This document shows, one piece after another, positions 34,734-43,632 of a DNA stretch of 64,000 nt (position 1 is the stretch's first letter; each line of letters starts with the position of its first letter). The notes beneath the pieces were generated by a model. That model was not told where the DNA came from and searched no databases. It saw only the letters and a program-made list of their open reading frames with translations. Both the position numbers and the translations under genes were made by a program. Source of the stretch: RYN-230 sp963851025 (lineage in GTDB: Bacteria; Actinomycetota; Actinomycetes; Streptosporangiales; Streptosporangiaceae); NCBI GenBank assembly GCA_963851025.1, contig CAWKOA010000001.1, positions 1-64,000 of the forward strand, given 5' to 3'.

Positions 34734-35354
34734 ATGGCCAGGTACTTCGACGTTCATCCGGCCAACCCGCAGCGGCGCGCGATCGTGAAGATCGCCGACA
34801 TCGTGCGCGAGGCCGGCGTGATCGCCTACCCCACGGACTCCTGCTACGCGCTCGGGTGCCAGCTCGGTAACAAGGACGGCATCACGAGGATCAGGTCGAT
34901 CCGCAACCTCGACGACCGGCACCACCTCACGCTGGTATGCCAGGACTTCGCCCAGCTCGGCCACTTCGTGTACGTGGACAAGCCGGTGTTCCGGGCGATC
35001 AAGGCGGCGACCCCCGGCAGTTACACCTTCATCCTGCCCGCGACCAGGGAGGTGCCGCGCATGCTGCTGCACCCGGGGAAGAAGACCGTCGGGGTGCGGA
35101 TCCCCCGCCACGTGGTGACCCAGGCGCTGCTCGCCGAACTCGGCGAGCCGCTCGTGTCGAGCACCCTGCTGCTGCCCGGCCAGGACGAGCCCATGACGCA
35201 GGGGTGGGAAATCGCTGAGCAGCTTGACCACGCCGTGGAGGCAGTGATCGACTCGGGCGACTGCGGCACCGAGCCGACCACGGTGATCGACTTCTCCCTG
35301 GAGAAGCCGGAGATCGTGCGCCGCGGGGCAGGCGACACATCCGAGTTTGAGTGA
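34734..35354 (+). CDS. YrdC/Sua5-family threonylcarbamoyl-AMP synthase-like protein
   Basis: The 206-aa protein has the YrdC fold signatures IVREAGVIAYPTDSCYALGCQ, the ATP-binding KxR-like stretch, RHHLTLVCQDF, GSYTFILPATREVP and VGVRIPRH. It resembles the YciO branch of the family more than TsaC proper, so it may make threonylcarbamoyl-AMP for tRNA t6A or act on a related substrate. It starts 30 bases after the CstR gene but has no operator of its own; it may be co-transcribed by read-through only. Confidence 0.8.
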   Translation: MARYFDVHPANPQRRAIVKIADIVREAGVIAYPTDSCYALGCQLGNKDGITRIRSIRNLDDRHHLTLVCQDFAQLGHFVYVDKPVFRAIKAATPGSYTFILPATREVPRMLLHPGKKTVGVRIPRHVVTQALLAELGEPLVSSTLLLPGQDEPMTQGWEIAEQLDHAVEAVIDSGDCGTEPTTVIDFSLEKPEIVRRGAGDTSEFE

Positions 35355-35373
35355 GGCACGGGCCAGGGTGGCG

Positions 35374-36768
35374 ATGGCATCGCAGCGGGCCAGCGGACCA
35401 GGACACGCCCGGATGAGCGCGCTCCAGCAGCCGGCCTGGCCTGATCCTGACCGGCTTGATGCGGTGGCGAGGAGACTGGGGACGCTGCCCCCGCTGGTGT
35501 TCGCCGGGGAGTGCGACCAGCTCACGGAGCGGCTGGCGGCGGTAGCGCGGGGCGAGGCGTTCCTGCTGCAGGGCGGTGACTGCGCGGAAACGTTCGCCGG
35601 GACGACGGCCGCCGCCATCCAGGGGAAACTGCGAACGCTCCTGCAGATGGCCGTGGTCCTGACCTATGCCGCCAGCGTGCCGGTGGTGAAGGTAGGCCGG
35701 CTGGCTGGCCAGTTCGCCAAGCCGCGGTCGGCCGCCACGGAGGTCAGGGACGGGGTGGAGCTGCCGGTCTACCGGGGAGATGCGGTCAACGGGCTGGAGT
35801 TCACCGCGGAGGCGAGGACCCCCGCCCCTGAGCGGCTGCTGGAGGCCTACCACTGCTCGGCGGTGACGCTGAACTCGTGCCGGGCGTTCGCCAGCGGCGG
35901 GTACGCCGATCTGCGCCAGGTGCACGCCTGGAACCAGGACTTCGTGGCGGCCAGCCCGGCTGGTCAGCGCTACGAGCGGCTGGCGGGCGAGATCGACCGG
36001 GCCATCGCGTTCATGCACGCATGCGGCGTCAATCCCGAGGAGTTCCGGGCGGTCGAGTTCTACTCCAGCCACGAGGCGCTGCTGCTGGATTATGAGCGGG
36101 CCCTCGTCCGCCTCGACTCGCGCACCGGCCAGCCCTACGACCTCTCCGCGCATCTGCTGTGGATCGGCGAGCGCACCCGCGACCCCGCCGGGGCGCACGT
36201 CGCCTTCGCCCGCTCCATCCGCAATCCGCTGGCCGTGAAGATCGGCCCGGCCACCACGGCGGAGGACATCCTCACCCTGGCCGACGCCCTGGACCCGGAC
36301 CACCAGCCCGGCCGCCTGACCCTGATCACCCGCATGGGCGCCGGCCGGATCGCTGATGTGCTGCCGCCCCTCGTCGAGGAAGTCACCGCGAGCGGCACCC
36401 CGGTCGCCTGGGTGTGCGATCCGATGCACGCCAACACATCCGTCACCGCGAGCGGCCACAAGACCCGTGACTTCGACGACGTCCTCGCCGAGGTCACCGG
36501 GTTCTTCGAAGTCCACCGCGCCCTGGGCACGCATCCCGGCGGCATCCACCTCGAGTTCACCGGGGACGACGTCACCGAGTGCACCGGTGGCGGGCACCAC
36601 CTCACCGAGAGTGACCTGCATTACCGCTACGAAACCGCCTGCGACCCGCGCCTCAACCGGAGCCAAGCCCTCGACCTGGCCTTCCTCGTCGCCGAGCACT
36701 ACCGCCAGCACACCGCCGTTCATCCGGCGCCCACCGCCAGCCCGGCGCCACAGCGCCACGGAGAGTAA
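35374..36768 (+). CDS. 3-deoxy-7-phosphoheptulonate (DAHP) synthase, class II
   Basis: This enzyme joins PEP and erythrose-4-phosphate, the first step of the shikimate pathway. The class II signatures are present: QGGDCAETF, VGRLAGQFAKPRS, YHCSAVTLNSCRAF, EFYSSHEALLLDYE, LWIGERTRD, WVCDPMHANT and GGIHLEFTGDDVTEC. These include the metal Cys, His, Glu and Asp ligands. The start may be 35374 or 35413; the first is the earliest ATG. Class II enzymes of this shorter kind occur both in primary metabolism and inside secondary-metabolite clusters. No aromatic biosynthesis neighbours are here, so the role remains open. Confidence 0.9.
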   Translation: MASQRASGPGHARMSALQQPAWPDPDRLDAVARRLGTLPPLVFAGECDQLTERLAAVARGEAFLLQGGDCAETFAGTTAAAIQGKLRTLLQMAVVLTYAASVPVVKVGRLAGQFAKPRSAATEVRDGVELPVYRGDAVNGLEFTAEARTPAPERLLEAYHCSAVTLNSCRAFASGGYADLRQVHAWNQDFVAASPAGQRYERLAGEIDRAIAFMHACGVNPEEFRAVEFYSSHEALLLDYERALVRLDSRTGQPYDLSAHLLWIGERTRDPAGAHVAFARSIRNPLAVKIGPATTAEDILTLADALDPDHQPGRLTLITRMGAGRIADVLPPLVEEVTASGTPVAWVCDPMHANTSVTASGHKTRDFDDVLAEVTGFFEVHRALGTHPGGIHLEFTGDDVTECTGGGHHLTESDLHYRYETACDPRLNRSQALDLAFLVAEHYRQHTAVHPAPTASPAPQRHGE

Positions 36769-36897
36769 CCAGACTGAGGCTGCCCTGCGCACGCGCGCCA
36801 ATGCGATGAGCGCAGTCAGGCCGGCGGCCAGACACGCGCGGGTCTGATGCAACATTTCGCGATGCTGGCGAGTCAGGGTACTTGGAGAGGGGCAACC

Positions 36898-37428
36898 GTG
36901 CCGGAAACTGATCGTGGCGGCGAAGCCTTCGCGGAGTTCGTCGCCGGGTCGCTGCCCGCGTTGCTGCGATTCGGGCACGTGCTGACCGGCAGCCCGCAGG
37001 AGGCGGAGGATCTGGTCCAGGAAGCGCTGGCCAAATCGCTGCGCCGGTGGCGCTGGATCCGGGCCGACAACCCGATGGCCTATACGCGCCGGGTCATGAT
37101 CAACACGCACCTGACCCGGTGGCGGCGGTGGGGCTCCCGCGTCCGGCTCGGCGACGTGCCCGAGGCTGCCGCCGATGATGCCGGCCTGCGGCGCGGCGAG
37201 GACTGGGACGCGCTGCGGCGGGGGCTGGCCCTAGTGCCGCCCCGGCAGCGAGCGGTACTCGTGCTCCGGTACCTCGAAGACCTTCCCGACCCGGCGATCG
37301 CCGCGCTGCTGGGTTGCAGCCCGGGCACGGTGCGCAGCCACGCCGCCCGGGGACTGGCCACCTTGCGGCCGCTGCTGGCCGCGGAGACCACGAGAACTGT
37401 GCGAGAAGGTGACACGCATGTCGGGTGA
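36898..37428 (+). CDS. SigE-family ECF RNA polymerase sigma factor (pair 1)
   Basis: A 176-aa sigma factor with region 2 (LLRFGHVLTGSPQEAEDLVQEALAK, then WRWIRADNPMAYTRRVM) and region 4 (LVPPRQRAVLVLRYLEDLPDPAIAALLGCSPGTVRSHAARGL). The GTG at 36898 has GGAGAGG upstream and replaces the longer frame from 36847. Its end overlaps the start of a membrane-anchored propeller protein by 11 bases. This coupling, and the lack of a zinc-anti-sigma gene, suggests the propeller protein controls it. Confidence 0.9.
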   Translation: MPETDRGGEAFAEFVAGSLPALLRFGHVLTGSPQEAEDLVQEALAKSLRRWRWIRADNPMAYTRRVMINTHLTRWRRWGSRVRLGDVPEAAADDAGLRRGEDWDALRRGLALVPPRQRAVLVLRYLEDLPDPAIAALLGCSPGTVRSHAARGLATLRPLLAAETTRTVREGDTHVG

Positions 37429-38764
37429 GGACAAGACCGAGGAGGGGCTCCGCCGCCTGCTCCGCGACCCGAGGTGGTCTCTCCCGGCCTGGCAGGATCC
37501 TGAGCAGCGGGTGCGCAGGGCAGCCCGGCGTCAGCGGCTCCGGGTCTCCGGCATGGCCGCGGGGGCAGCCGCCGCGGCCGTCATCGCCGTGGCCATCCCG
37601 TCGGCCACCGGGGCCTTTGGCCACCAGGCCAGGCCAGCGGCCCAGCACCGATCGGCGGGCCCGACCGTCTACGTCCCCTACGACATCGCCCATGGATCGA
37701 CCAGAGCCAGCGCCGTGGTCATCCCGGTCAGCCCGGCCGCCGGCCGGGCCGGGAAACCGATCAGGGTCGGCGACGGCGCAATCGCCATCCAGGGCGGCCA
37801 GATCGCGATCACGCCGGACGGCAAGACCGCTTACGTCCCTACCAACGGCACCGGCACGGTCATCCCGATCAGCACGGCCACCAACCGCGCGGGCCAGCCG
37901 ATCCACCTCGGCGGCAGCGGTACCTTCGGCCCTGACTTCGTCGCGGTCAGCCCGGACGGGCAGACCGCCTACGTCGCCAGCCTGGCCTCGAACACGGTCA
38001 CCCCGATCAGCACGGCCACCAACACTCCCGGCCAGCCGGTCCACGTCGGCTCCGGGCCGGTGTGGATCGCCATCACCCCGGACGGGAGGACCGCCTACGT
38101 CGCGAACGAGAGCGAGCCGGGCACGGTCACCCCGATCGACACGGCGACTAACACGGCGGGCCGGCCGATCCACGTCAGCCGCGACCCGTTCCAGATCGCC
38201 ATCACCCCGGACGGGAAGACCGCCTATGTCCTCGGCCGTACCGCCAGCAAGCACACCAGGGCCGTGGTGATACCGGTCAGCACCGCTACCGGCACCCCCG
38301 GCCAGCCGATCTACCTCCCCGGCATCGGCGGCGCAGGCTACATCGCTATCACCCCGGACGGGAAAACCGCCTACGTCTCCACTGACTACCCGCGCTGGGT
38401 CGTGCCGATCAGCACGGCCACTAACCGGGCCGGGAAGCCGATCAAGGTCCCGGACAACCCTGGCAGTGGCCAGATCGCGATCACCCCGGATGGGAAGACC
38501 GCCTATCTCCTGTCCGGCCCGCACACGGTCATCCCGATCAGCACGGCCACCAACACCCCCGGCCAGCCGATCCAGCTCAAATCCGGCTGCAGTACCCGGC
38601 TGGCAGCCGAGCCCGACCTCAGCATCGCGATCACCCCGGATGGGAAGACGGCCTACGTCGCCTGCGAGGGCGCAGTCGTCCCGATCAGCACGGCCACCAA
38701 CGCCCCCGGCCGGCCGATCCGCCTCGCCCTCGGGTACCCCTTCGCTATGGCGATCAAGCCCTGA
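37418..38764 (+). CDS. Membrane-anchored YVTN-type beta-propeller protein, putative sigma-factor partner
   Basis: The 448-aa protein has a 45-residue cytoplasmic N-terminus (EDKTEEGLRRLLRDP, then RRAARRQRLRV), one membrane helix (MAAGAAAAAVIAVAIPSATG), and about seven outward repeats, each with IAITPDGKTAYV and a PISTATN..GQPI strand, characteristic of YVTN/lactonase-like propellers. The start ATG at 37418 overlaps the sigma gene. The N-terminal layout resembles that of the CU044_5270 protein beside the second SigE gene (43633-44669). I infer a role as sensor or anti-sigma factor; an enzyme role for the propeller is less likely as no catalytic residues stand out. Confidence 0.75.
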   Translation: MSGEDKTEEGLRRLLRDPRWSLPAWQDPEQRVRRAARRQRLRVSGMAAGAAAAAVIAVAIPSATGAFGHQARPAAQHRSAGPTVYVPYDIAHGSTRASAVVIPVSPAAGRAGKPIRVGDGAIAIQGGQIAITPDGKTAYVPTNGTGTVIPISTATNRAGQPIHLGGSGTFGPDFVAVSPDGQTAYVASLASNTVTPISTATNTPGQPVHVGSGPVWIAITPDGRTAYVANESEPGTVTPIDTATNTAGRPIHVSRDPFQIAITPDGKTAYVLGRTASKHTRAVVIPVSTATGTPGQPIYLPGIGGAGYIAITPDGKTAYVSTDYPRWVVPISTATNRAGKPIKVPDNPGSGQIAITPDGKTAYLLSGPHTVIPISTATNTPGQPIQLKSGCSTRLAAEPDLSIAITPDGKTAYVACEGAVVPISTATNAPGRPIRLALGYPFAMAIKP

Positions 38765-38770
38765 GCAGCG

Positions 38771-38809
38771 GGGGGCCATGACCTGTACCGGAGACAGGTC
38801 ATGGCCCCC
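38771..38809. terminator. Strong bidirectional terminator
   Basis: GGGGGCCATGACCTGT (38771-38786) pairs base for base with ACAGGTCATGGCCCCC (38794-38809) around a seven-base loop. This 16-bp perfect stem sits between the convergent propeller and peroxiredoxin genes. Confidence 0.8.
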
Positions 38810-38843
38810 GCTTTAGCGCTGTAGCGGGAGTCAGGCCGGGCCG

Positions 38844-39504
38844 TCAGCTGGGCTGGGGCACGATACGGATGTAGGGCCGGGGGGCCTCCCACCCGTCCGG
38901 GTAGATCGTCTTCGCCTCGTCGTCGGAGACCGAGCCGGCGATGACCACATCCTCACCGGGCTGCCAGTTGACCGGCGTGGCGACCCGGTGCTTGGCCGTC
39001 AGCTGGAGCGAGTCGATGACCCGCAGCACCTCGTCGAAATTACGGCCGGTCGTCATCGGGTAGACCAGGATCAGCTTGACCTTCTTGTCCGGGCCGATGA
39101 CGAAGACGTTGCGAACCGTCTGGTTATCGGCGGGCGTCCGCTTCGCCGGGTCGCCTGAGGTGCTGGCCGGCAGCATCCCGTACAGCTTCGAGACGTTGAA
39201 ATCGCCGTCCCCGATGATCGGGTAGTTGGGCGCGTACCCTTGCGTCTCCTCGATATCGCTGGCCCACTTCTCGTGGTTCCCGGTCTGGTTCAACCGAGAG
39301 CCCGATGATCTTCACGTTGCGCCGGTCGAACTCCGGCTTGATCTTGGCCATGTAGCCGAGCTCGGTCGTGCAGATCGGGGTGAAGTCCTTCGGGTGCGAG
39401 AACAGCACCGCCCAGGAGTCACCGATCCAGTCGTGGAAACTGATCGGCCCCTCCGTCGTATCGGCGGTGAAGTCAGGGGCGGTGTCCCCCAGTGAGAGAG
39501 TCAT
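38844..39504 (-). pseudogene. 1-Cys peroxiredoxin, one frameshift
   Basis: The first frame (start 39504) holds LGDTAPDFTADTTEGPISFH and the peroxidatic motif HPKDFTPICTTELGYMAKI, then breaks after IIGLSVEP at about 39295. The other frame carries on with NQTGNHEKWASDIEETQGY and the C-terminal domain ending PYIRIVPQPS. Together they give a full-length Prx6-type enzyme of about 217 aa that reduces peroxides. One base repairs it. All active-site residues are intact, so a sequence error or very recent mutation is likely. It is divergent from the XRE regulator at 39714. Confidence 0.85.
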
Positions 39505-39713
39505 ATTCTCCTCCGAGTCCTGTCATGAACTAGATACACGGTGCAGTCCAGCAGCACATACCCGTCCCTGGGTACGGTGACCAGCCTGTACTAATCCGGG
39601 ACGTTACCCGGCGACAGGAACCGCAGTGGCCGGATCATCGACGGGGAGTGCCTGTTCTTCCAGGTAATAGCAGTGCCTCCCGCGGGGCCGCCGGGAGCGC
39701 CTACCGTGATGTC

Positions 39714-40634
39714 ATGGACAACCGAGCGCAGGTCCGCGAGTTCCTCGCCTCCCGGCGGGCGCGGATCACCCCCGGGCAGGCCGGCCTGCCCGCCTACGGC
39801 GGCAACCGCCGGGTGACAGGACTGCGGCGGGAGGAGGTCGCGCTGCTCGCCGGGGTCAGCATCGACTATTACGTCCGCATAGAGCGCGGCAACCTGGCCG
39901 GCGCCTCGGACGCCGTCCTCGAGGGCATCGCCCGGGCGCTGCAGCTCGACGACGCCGAACGCGACCACCTGTTCGACCTCGCCCGCGGGGCCGAACCCCA
40001 GCCTGCGCGGCTGCGCCGGAGCAGGGAACCGGGTGTCACGGCGAGCGTGCAGCAGGTGCTCGACGCGATCACCGACGCCCCGGCCTGGGTGCGCAACGCC
40101 CGCCACGACATGCTCGCCGCCAACCGCCTGGCCCGTGCCCTGTACACGCCGCTGCTCGCCGGCCCCCGCCCGCCCGCGAACAACGCCCGCTTCGTCTACC
40201 TCGACCCCGCCTCCCGCGACTTCTTCACCGACTGGGAGCGGGCCGCCGACGACATCGCCGCGATGCTGCGCCTGGAGGCGGGCCGCAACCCCCACGACAA
40301 GAAGCTCGTCGAGCTCATCGGCGAGCTGTCCACCCGCAGCGACGACTTCCGCACCCGCTGGGCCGCCCACAACGTCCGCTTCCACCGGACCGGGCACAAG
40401 AAACTGCACCACCCCGTGGTCGGCGACCTCGACCTCAACTTCGAGGCCATGGAACTGCCCTCCCAGCCCGGCCTGACCCTGCTCGTCTACACCGCACCGC
40501 AGGGCAGCCCGACGGCCGACAGCCTCAAGCTTCTCGCCAGCTGGGCCGCTACGGCCGAGCAAGCCGATGAGCTCGCCGACGGCGGCAAGCCGGCCAGCGG
40601 CACCGAGCAGCGCGGCGGTGGCCACGGCAGCTAG
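39714..40634 (+). CDS. XRE-family regulator with MmyB-like ligand domain
   Basis: The 306-aa protein has an N-terminal helix-turn-helix (GLRREEVALLAGVSIDYYVRIERGNLAGAS) and the MmyB-like domain typical of actinobacterial helix_turn_helix_31 regulators (VRNARHDMLAANRLARALYTPLL, then FFTDWERAADDIAAMLRLEAG and WAAHNVRFHRTGHKKLHHPVVGDLDL). That domain binds a small hydrophobic ligand. The start ATG at 39714 replaces the longer frame. Its TAG overlaps the opposite-strand glycosyltransferase stop in a shared CTAG. Confidence 0.87.
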   Translation: MDNRAQVREFLASRRARITPGQAGLPAYGGNRRVTGLRREEVALLAGVSIDYYVRIERGNLAGASDAVLEGIARALQLDDAERDHLFDLARGAEPQPARLRRSREPGVTASVQQVLDAITDAPAWVRNARHDMLAANRLARALYTPLLAGPRPPANNARFVYLDPASRDFFTDWERAADDIAAMLRLEAGRNPHDKKLVELIGELSTRSDDFRTRWAAHNVRFHRTGHKKLHHPVVGDLDLNFEAMELPSQPGLTLLVYTAPQGSPTADSLKLLASWAATAEQADELADGGKPASGTEQRGGGHGS

Positions 40635-41932
40635 CAGGCTCCGAGAGCGCCTGGGCTGAGGGTGCGCGGCGCTGGCGCCGACGGCGCCAGGATCAGCTCT
40701 TCGAGCTGCCGGACGATGCTCGCCGGCGGGATCGGCAGCGGCTGGGTGAACACCGTCAGCAGCGCGTCCACGGACTGCGCGACAGTGAACCTCATCCCGG
40801 CGTCCTGCCTCGCGGCGCGCAGAGAGTGGCCCGCTATCCATGGCTTCCCGGATACCCCAGGCGAGCGCTTCGGCGTTGTCCGGCCGGACCAGCATCACGC
40901 CGCCGCAGTCGGTCTCGGGCAGTCCGCCATCGTCGGAGGCGATGACCCGGCACCCCGCGTGCTGGGCCTCGATCGAGACGATGCCGAAGGTCTCGTGCCA
41001 GTACTGGCTGTTGGAGGGCATCACGACGATGTCGTGGCCGGCCATCAGGGCTGCCATCCTGGCCGGCGTCTTGCAGGTGGCGACCACGGAGATCCCGGGA
41101 TGCTCACCGAGCAGCCGCTCGATGATCTTCCCCTGCGGCTTGTCCGCGCCCGCTGTCGTCGCGGTGAACGTGAGCGCCGGGTCCTGGTCGATGATGTCGA
41201 TGTGCAGCGTCTCCAGCAGGGTGTAGATCCCTTTCTCCGGGCTCAGCCGCCGGCGAACAGGATGCGGGTCTTCCCGGTTTCGTTGCGCGGCCGGGACTGC
41301 GCGGCGAAACATGGCTCGGCGAATGGGTACACGACACTTATCACCGAAACGTTAACGTCCAGGTATTCCGCCCACAGCGCGGCCGCGTACTGGCTGGTGG
41401 CGATCAGGACGCGCTCCCTGGTTCCCGCAACGGCGAACGCCTTGTCCCGTTCCCGGATGGGCGGCGGATTATGCAGGATCAGGAAAGCCGGGTACCTGGT
41501 TGGCACCGGGTGCGGTTCGTTGACAAAGACGACGGTGGCGTCCAGTTCACCAACCTCGGCCAGCGTCCGCAGTGACACGAACGGAACGCCGGTGAAATCG
41601 GCCCTTCCGTCGCTGTGGCCCAGGCCGACTGTGACCACCTGCGCTGGGACGCCCCGCCGGTTCAGTTCCCGGACCTGGCCGACCGTATAGTTCTCCGAGC
41701 CGCCGGTGCCAGCGGGAAGAGGATTTCCCGGAGACCAGATGAACGATATCAACGTCTGCTGCCTACGTTTCTTGTGGCCGAGGTTTCCGTACAAGACAAA
41801 ACGAATCCGGTACGCGGGAAGGGCCCATTCACGGCCGGCCTTACCGGCCGCCGTGTTGTGCAGATAAAGAAAGCGATGAGGGCGGCTGCCAGGCCCGCGA
41901 CGGGGCCAGTGGCTAATTCTCCGGCGGAACAC
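40631..41932 (-). pseudogene. GT4-family glycosyltransferase, two frameshifts
   Basis: The N-terminal half reads WSPGNPLPAGTGGSENYTVGQV, LILHNPPPIRERD and SVVYPFAEPCF, and halts at TGA 41243-41245 after ILFAGG. The second frame picks up with LSPEKGIYTLLETL, TPARMAALMAGHDIVVMPS, HETFGIVSIEAQHAGCRVIASDDGGLPE (the GT4 E-x7-E donor site) and then slips near 40830. The third frame ends DALLTVFTQPLPIPP, with a stop at 40631. A one- to four-base gap would restore each junction. It would transfer a sugar from a nucleotide donor to an unknown acceptor. The true start is unclear; 41932 is the open-frame limit. Confidence 0.7.
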
Positions 41933-42026
41933 TCAAAACCTGGATGCCGGTCAAATCACGGCATTCACAACGGCGAGCAAGAGCAGCCTACCATTGAGCA
42001 GCGCCTGGCACGTCATCACGGCCCGG

Positions 42027-42164
42027 CTATGACCGGCGCTGCCACTCCCGGGCCAGCAGCTCGTAGGAACGCACCCGGTCGGCATGATCATGGGTGATCG
42101 TGGTGATGATCAGCTCATCCGCGCCCGCTGACCGGGCCACCAGGTAAGCCTGGCTGTCCTCAGG
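42027..42164 (-). pseudogene. 3' remnant of an LLM-class flavin-dependent oxidoreductase
   Basis: About 42 codons before the stop at 42027 read SQAYLVARSAGADELIITTI and THDHADRVRSYELLAREW, the typical C-terminus of luciferase-like monooxygenases. The frame upstream runs into antisense sequence of DUF445, so the rest of the gene is gone. It is a deletion relic next to the DUF445 stop. Confidence 0.6.
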
Positions 42165-43449
42165 ACAGGGCGACGACGATGGCATGCAGGGCCAGTCCCA
42201 CGGCCGCCCCCACCACCGTGCCGTTGATGCGGATGTACTGCAGGTCACGCCCGAGGAGCAGCTCCAGCTGGCTTGAGGTTTCCTCGGCATCCCACCGCTC
42301 GATGGTCCCGGTGACCAGCCCGGCGAGCTCGTCCTGGAACTGCTCGGTAATCGCCCTGGCGCCGGACTCGATCATCCGGTCGAGACCGTCCTGGAGCCGG
42401 CCGTCCGACCCCAGCCGGCGCCCGGCCGCGGCCAGCGCGCCGGCCAGCCGCCCGCGCAGCCCCGAGTCCGGGTCCCCGGCCTGGATCCGCAGTCCCTCCT
42501 TGGCCTTCTGCCACAACGACGAGGACACGTCCCGCAGCGCGGCGCTGCCCAGCACGTCGCGCTTCAGGCGCTCGCCGCGCTCCCTCAGCTCCGGGGAAGT
42601 CTCGAGGCGGTCGGGAAGCCCGCTGATCCAGTCCTCGAACTGCTGCCGCGCCGGGTCGTACGGATCGGAGGCCATCGACACCAGCCGCTCGCGCAGCCGG
42701 TCGTACATGCGGTCGAACAGCCGCCGGGACACCGCGTCGGGCACCCAGCGCGGCGACTCGGCCTCGAACAGCTCACGAAGCTCCTCGTAGTGGCCGGCGA
42801 TATAGGCGTCGGCCCCGGACACGATGGCGTTGAAGAACTCAGCGTGATGGCCACCCGCGAGGATGACCCGCAGGGCCCGCCCGGCCAGGGGGGCCACCTC
42901 GACGGCATCGACCGCCCGGGTCAGTTCGGCGGTGAGCACGCGCTGCACGTCCTCGTCGCGGAGGGTCTCGGCCACCCTGACGGCCAGATCCGCCGCCCGG
43001 CCGGCAAAGCGGGCGGCGTTGGCCTCGTCGGCCAGCCAGGCCGCCAGCCGGGGCACCAGGCGCGCGGAGCTGATCCGCTCGGCGAGAACGTCGGCGGTAA
43101 GGAAGTTCTCCTGCACGAACCGGCCGAGGGTGGCGGCGAACTGGTCCTTGCGCTCGACGATCAGCGCGGTGTGCGGGATCGGCAGGCCCAGCGGCCGGCG
43201 GAAGAGCGCCGTCACCGCGAACCAGTCGGCCACGCCGCCGACCATGGAGGCCTCCGCGCCGGCCTGCACGTAGCCGAGCAATACCCCGTGGGCACCGGCC
43301 ACGGTCACGGCCACGAACAGCACCGTGGCCCCGGCGAGGAGAGCCGTGGCCCGGCGGCGCGCGGCGGCCAGATCGCGGGCCCGCACGGCCGCCGGCACCT
43401 GGCCAGGCCCGGGTGCCGGCGCAGCGGGCACCGGTGCGGTTGGTTCCAA
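42160..43449 (-). CDS. DUF445-family membrane-associated protein
   Basis: The 429-aa protein has an N-terminal helix (ALLAGATVLFVAVTVAG), the conserved DUF445 segment GGVADWFAVTALFRRPLGLPIPHTALIVERKD, a long helical region, and a C-terminal hydrophobic anchor INGTVVGAAVGLALHAIVVAL. Members are inner-membrane proteins with a large coiled-coil part, of unknown function. The start at 43449 lacks a strong Shine-Dalgarno but fits the family length. Confidence 0.87.
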   Translation of the reverse strand: MEPTAPVPAAPAPGPGQVPAAVRARDLAAARRRATALLAGATVLFVAVTVAGAHGVLLGYVQAGAEASMVGGVADWFAVTALFRRPLGLPIPHTALIVERKDQFAATLGRFVQENFLTADVLAERISSARLVPRLAAWLADEANAARFAGRAADLAVRVAETLRDEDVQRVLTAELTRAVDAVEVAPLAGRALRVILAGGHHAEFFNAIVSGADAYIAGHYEELRELFEAESPRWVPDAVSRRLFDRMYDRLRERLVSMASDPYDPARQQFEDWISGLPDRLETSPELRERGERLKRDVLGSAALRDVSSSLWQKAKEGLRIQAGDPDSGLRGRLAGALAAAGRRLGSDGRLQDGLDRMIESGARAITEQFQDELAGLVTGTIERWDAEETSSQLELLLGRDLQYIRINGTVVGAAVGLALHAIVVALS

Positions 43450-43632
43450 CGGGCAGCCCCCGGTCAGTCCGCGGTACGGGACGGAAAAGACGATCAGACC
43501 CGTCGACGATATTGACCGGGCTCACGTCCTGGCCGCGATGGGGGCGCCCCAGCCGACCGGGGGTGTACTCCAGGTCCAGGACGGTCACCCCGCGCCGCAG
43601 GTAGGTGGGCTCGTAGGTATAAGGCCGGGCGG

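Noticed and set aside
35374..36768. DAHP synthase as part of an antibiotic cluster
   Set aside because: No other shikimate, PKS or NRPS genes are nearby, so a cluster role is not supported.
39558..39574. A sixth ATACCC...GGGTA site upstream of the peroxiredoxin
   Set aside because: Half-sites are present but the spacer is six bases, not four; all five accepted sites have exactly four, so I do not count it.
43450..43632. Possible small gene between DUF445 and the CU044_5270 protein
   Set aside because: A minus-strand frame with YTYEPTYLRRGVTVLDLEY looks protein-like but has no start, ribosome site or family match that I can defend.
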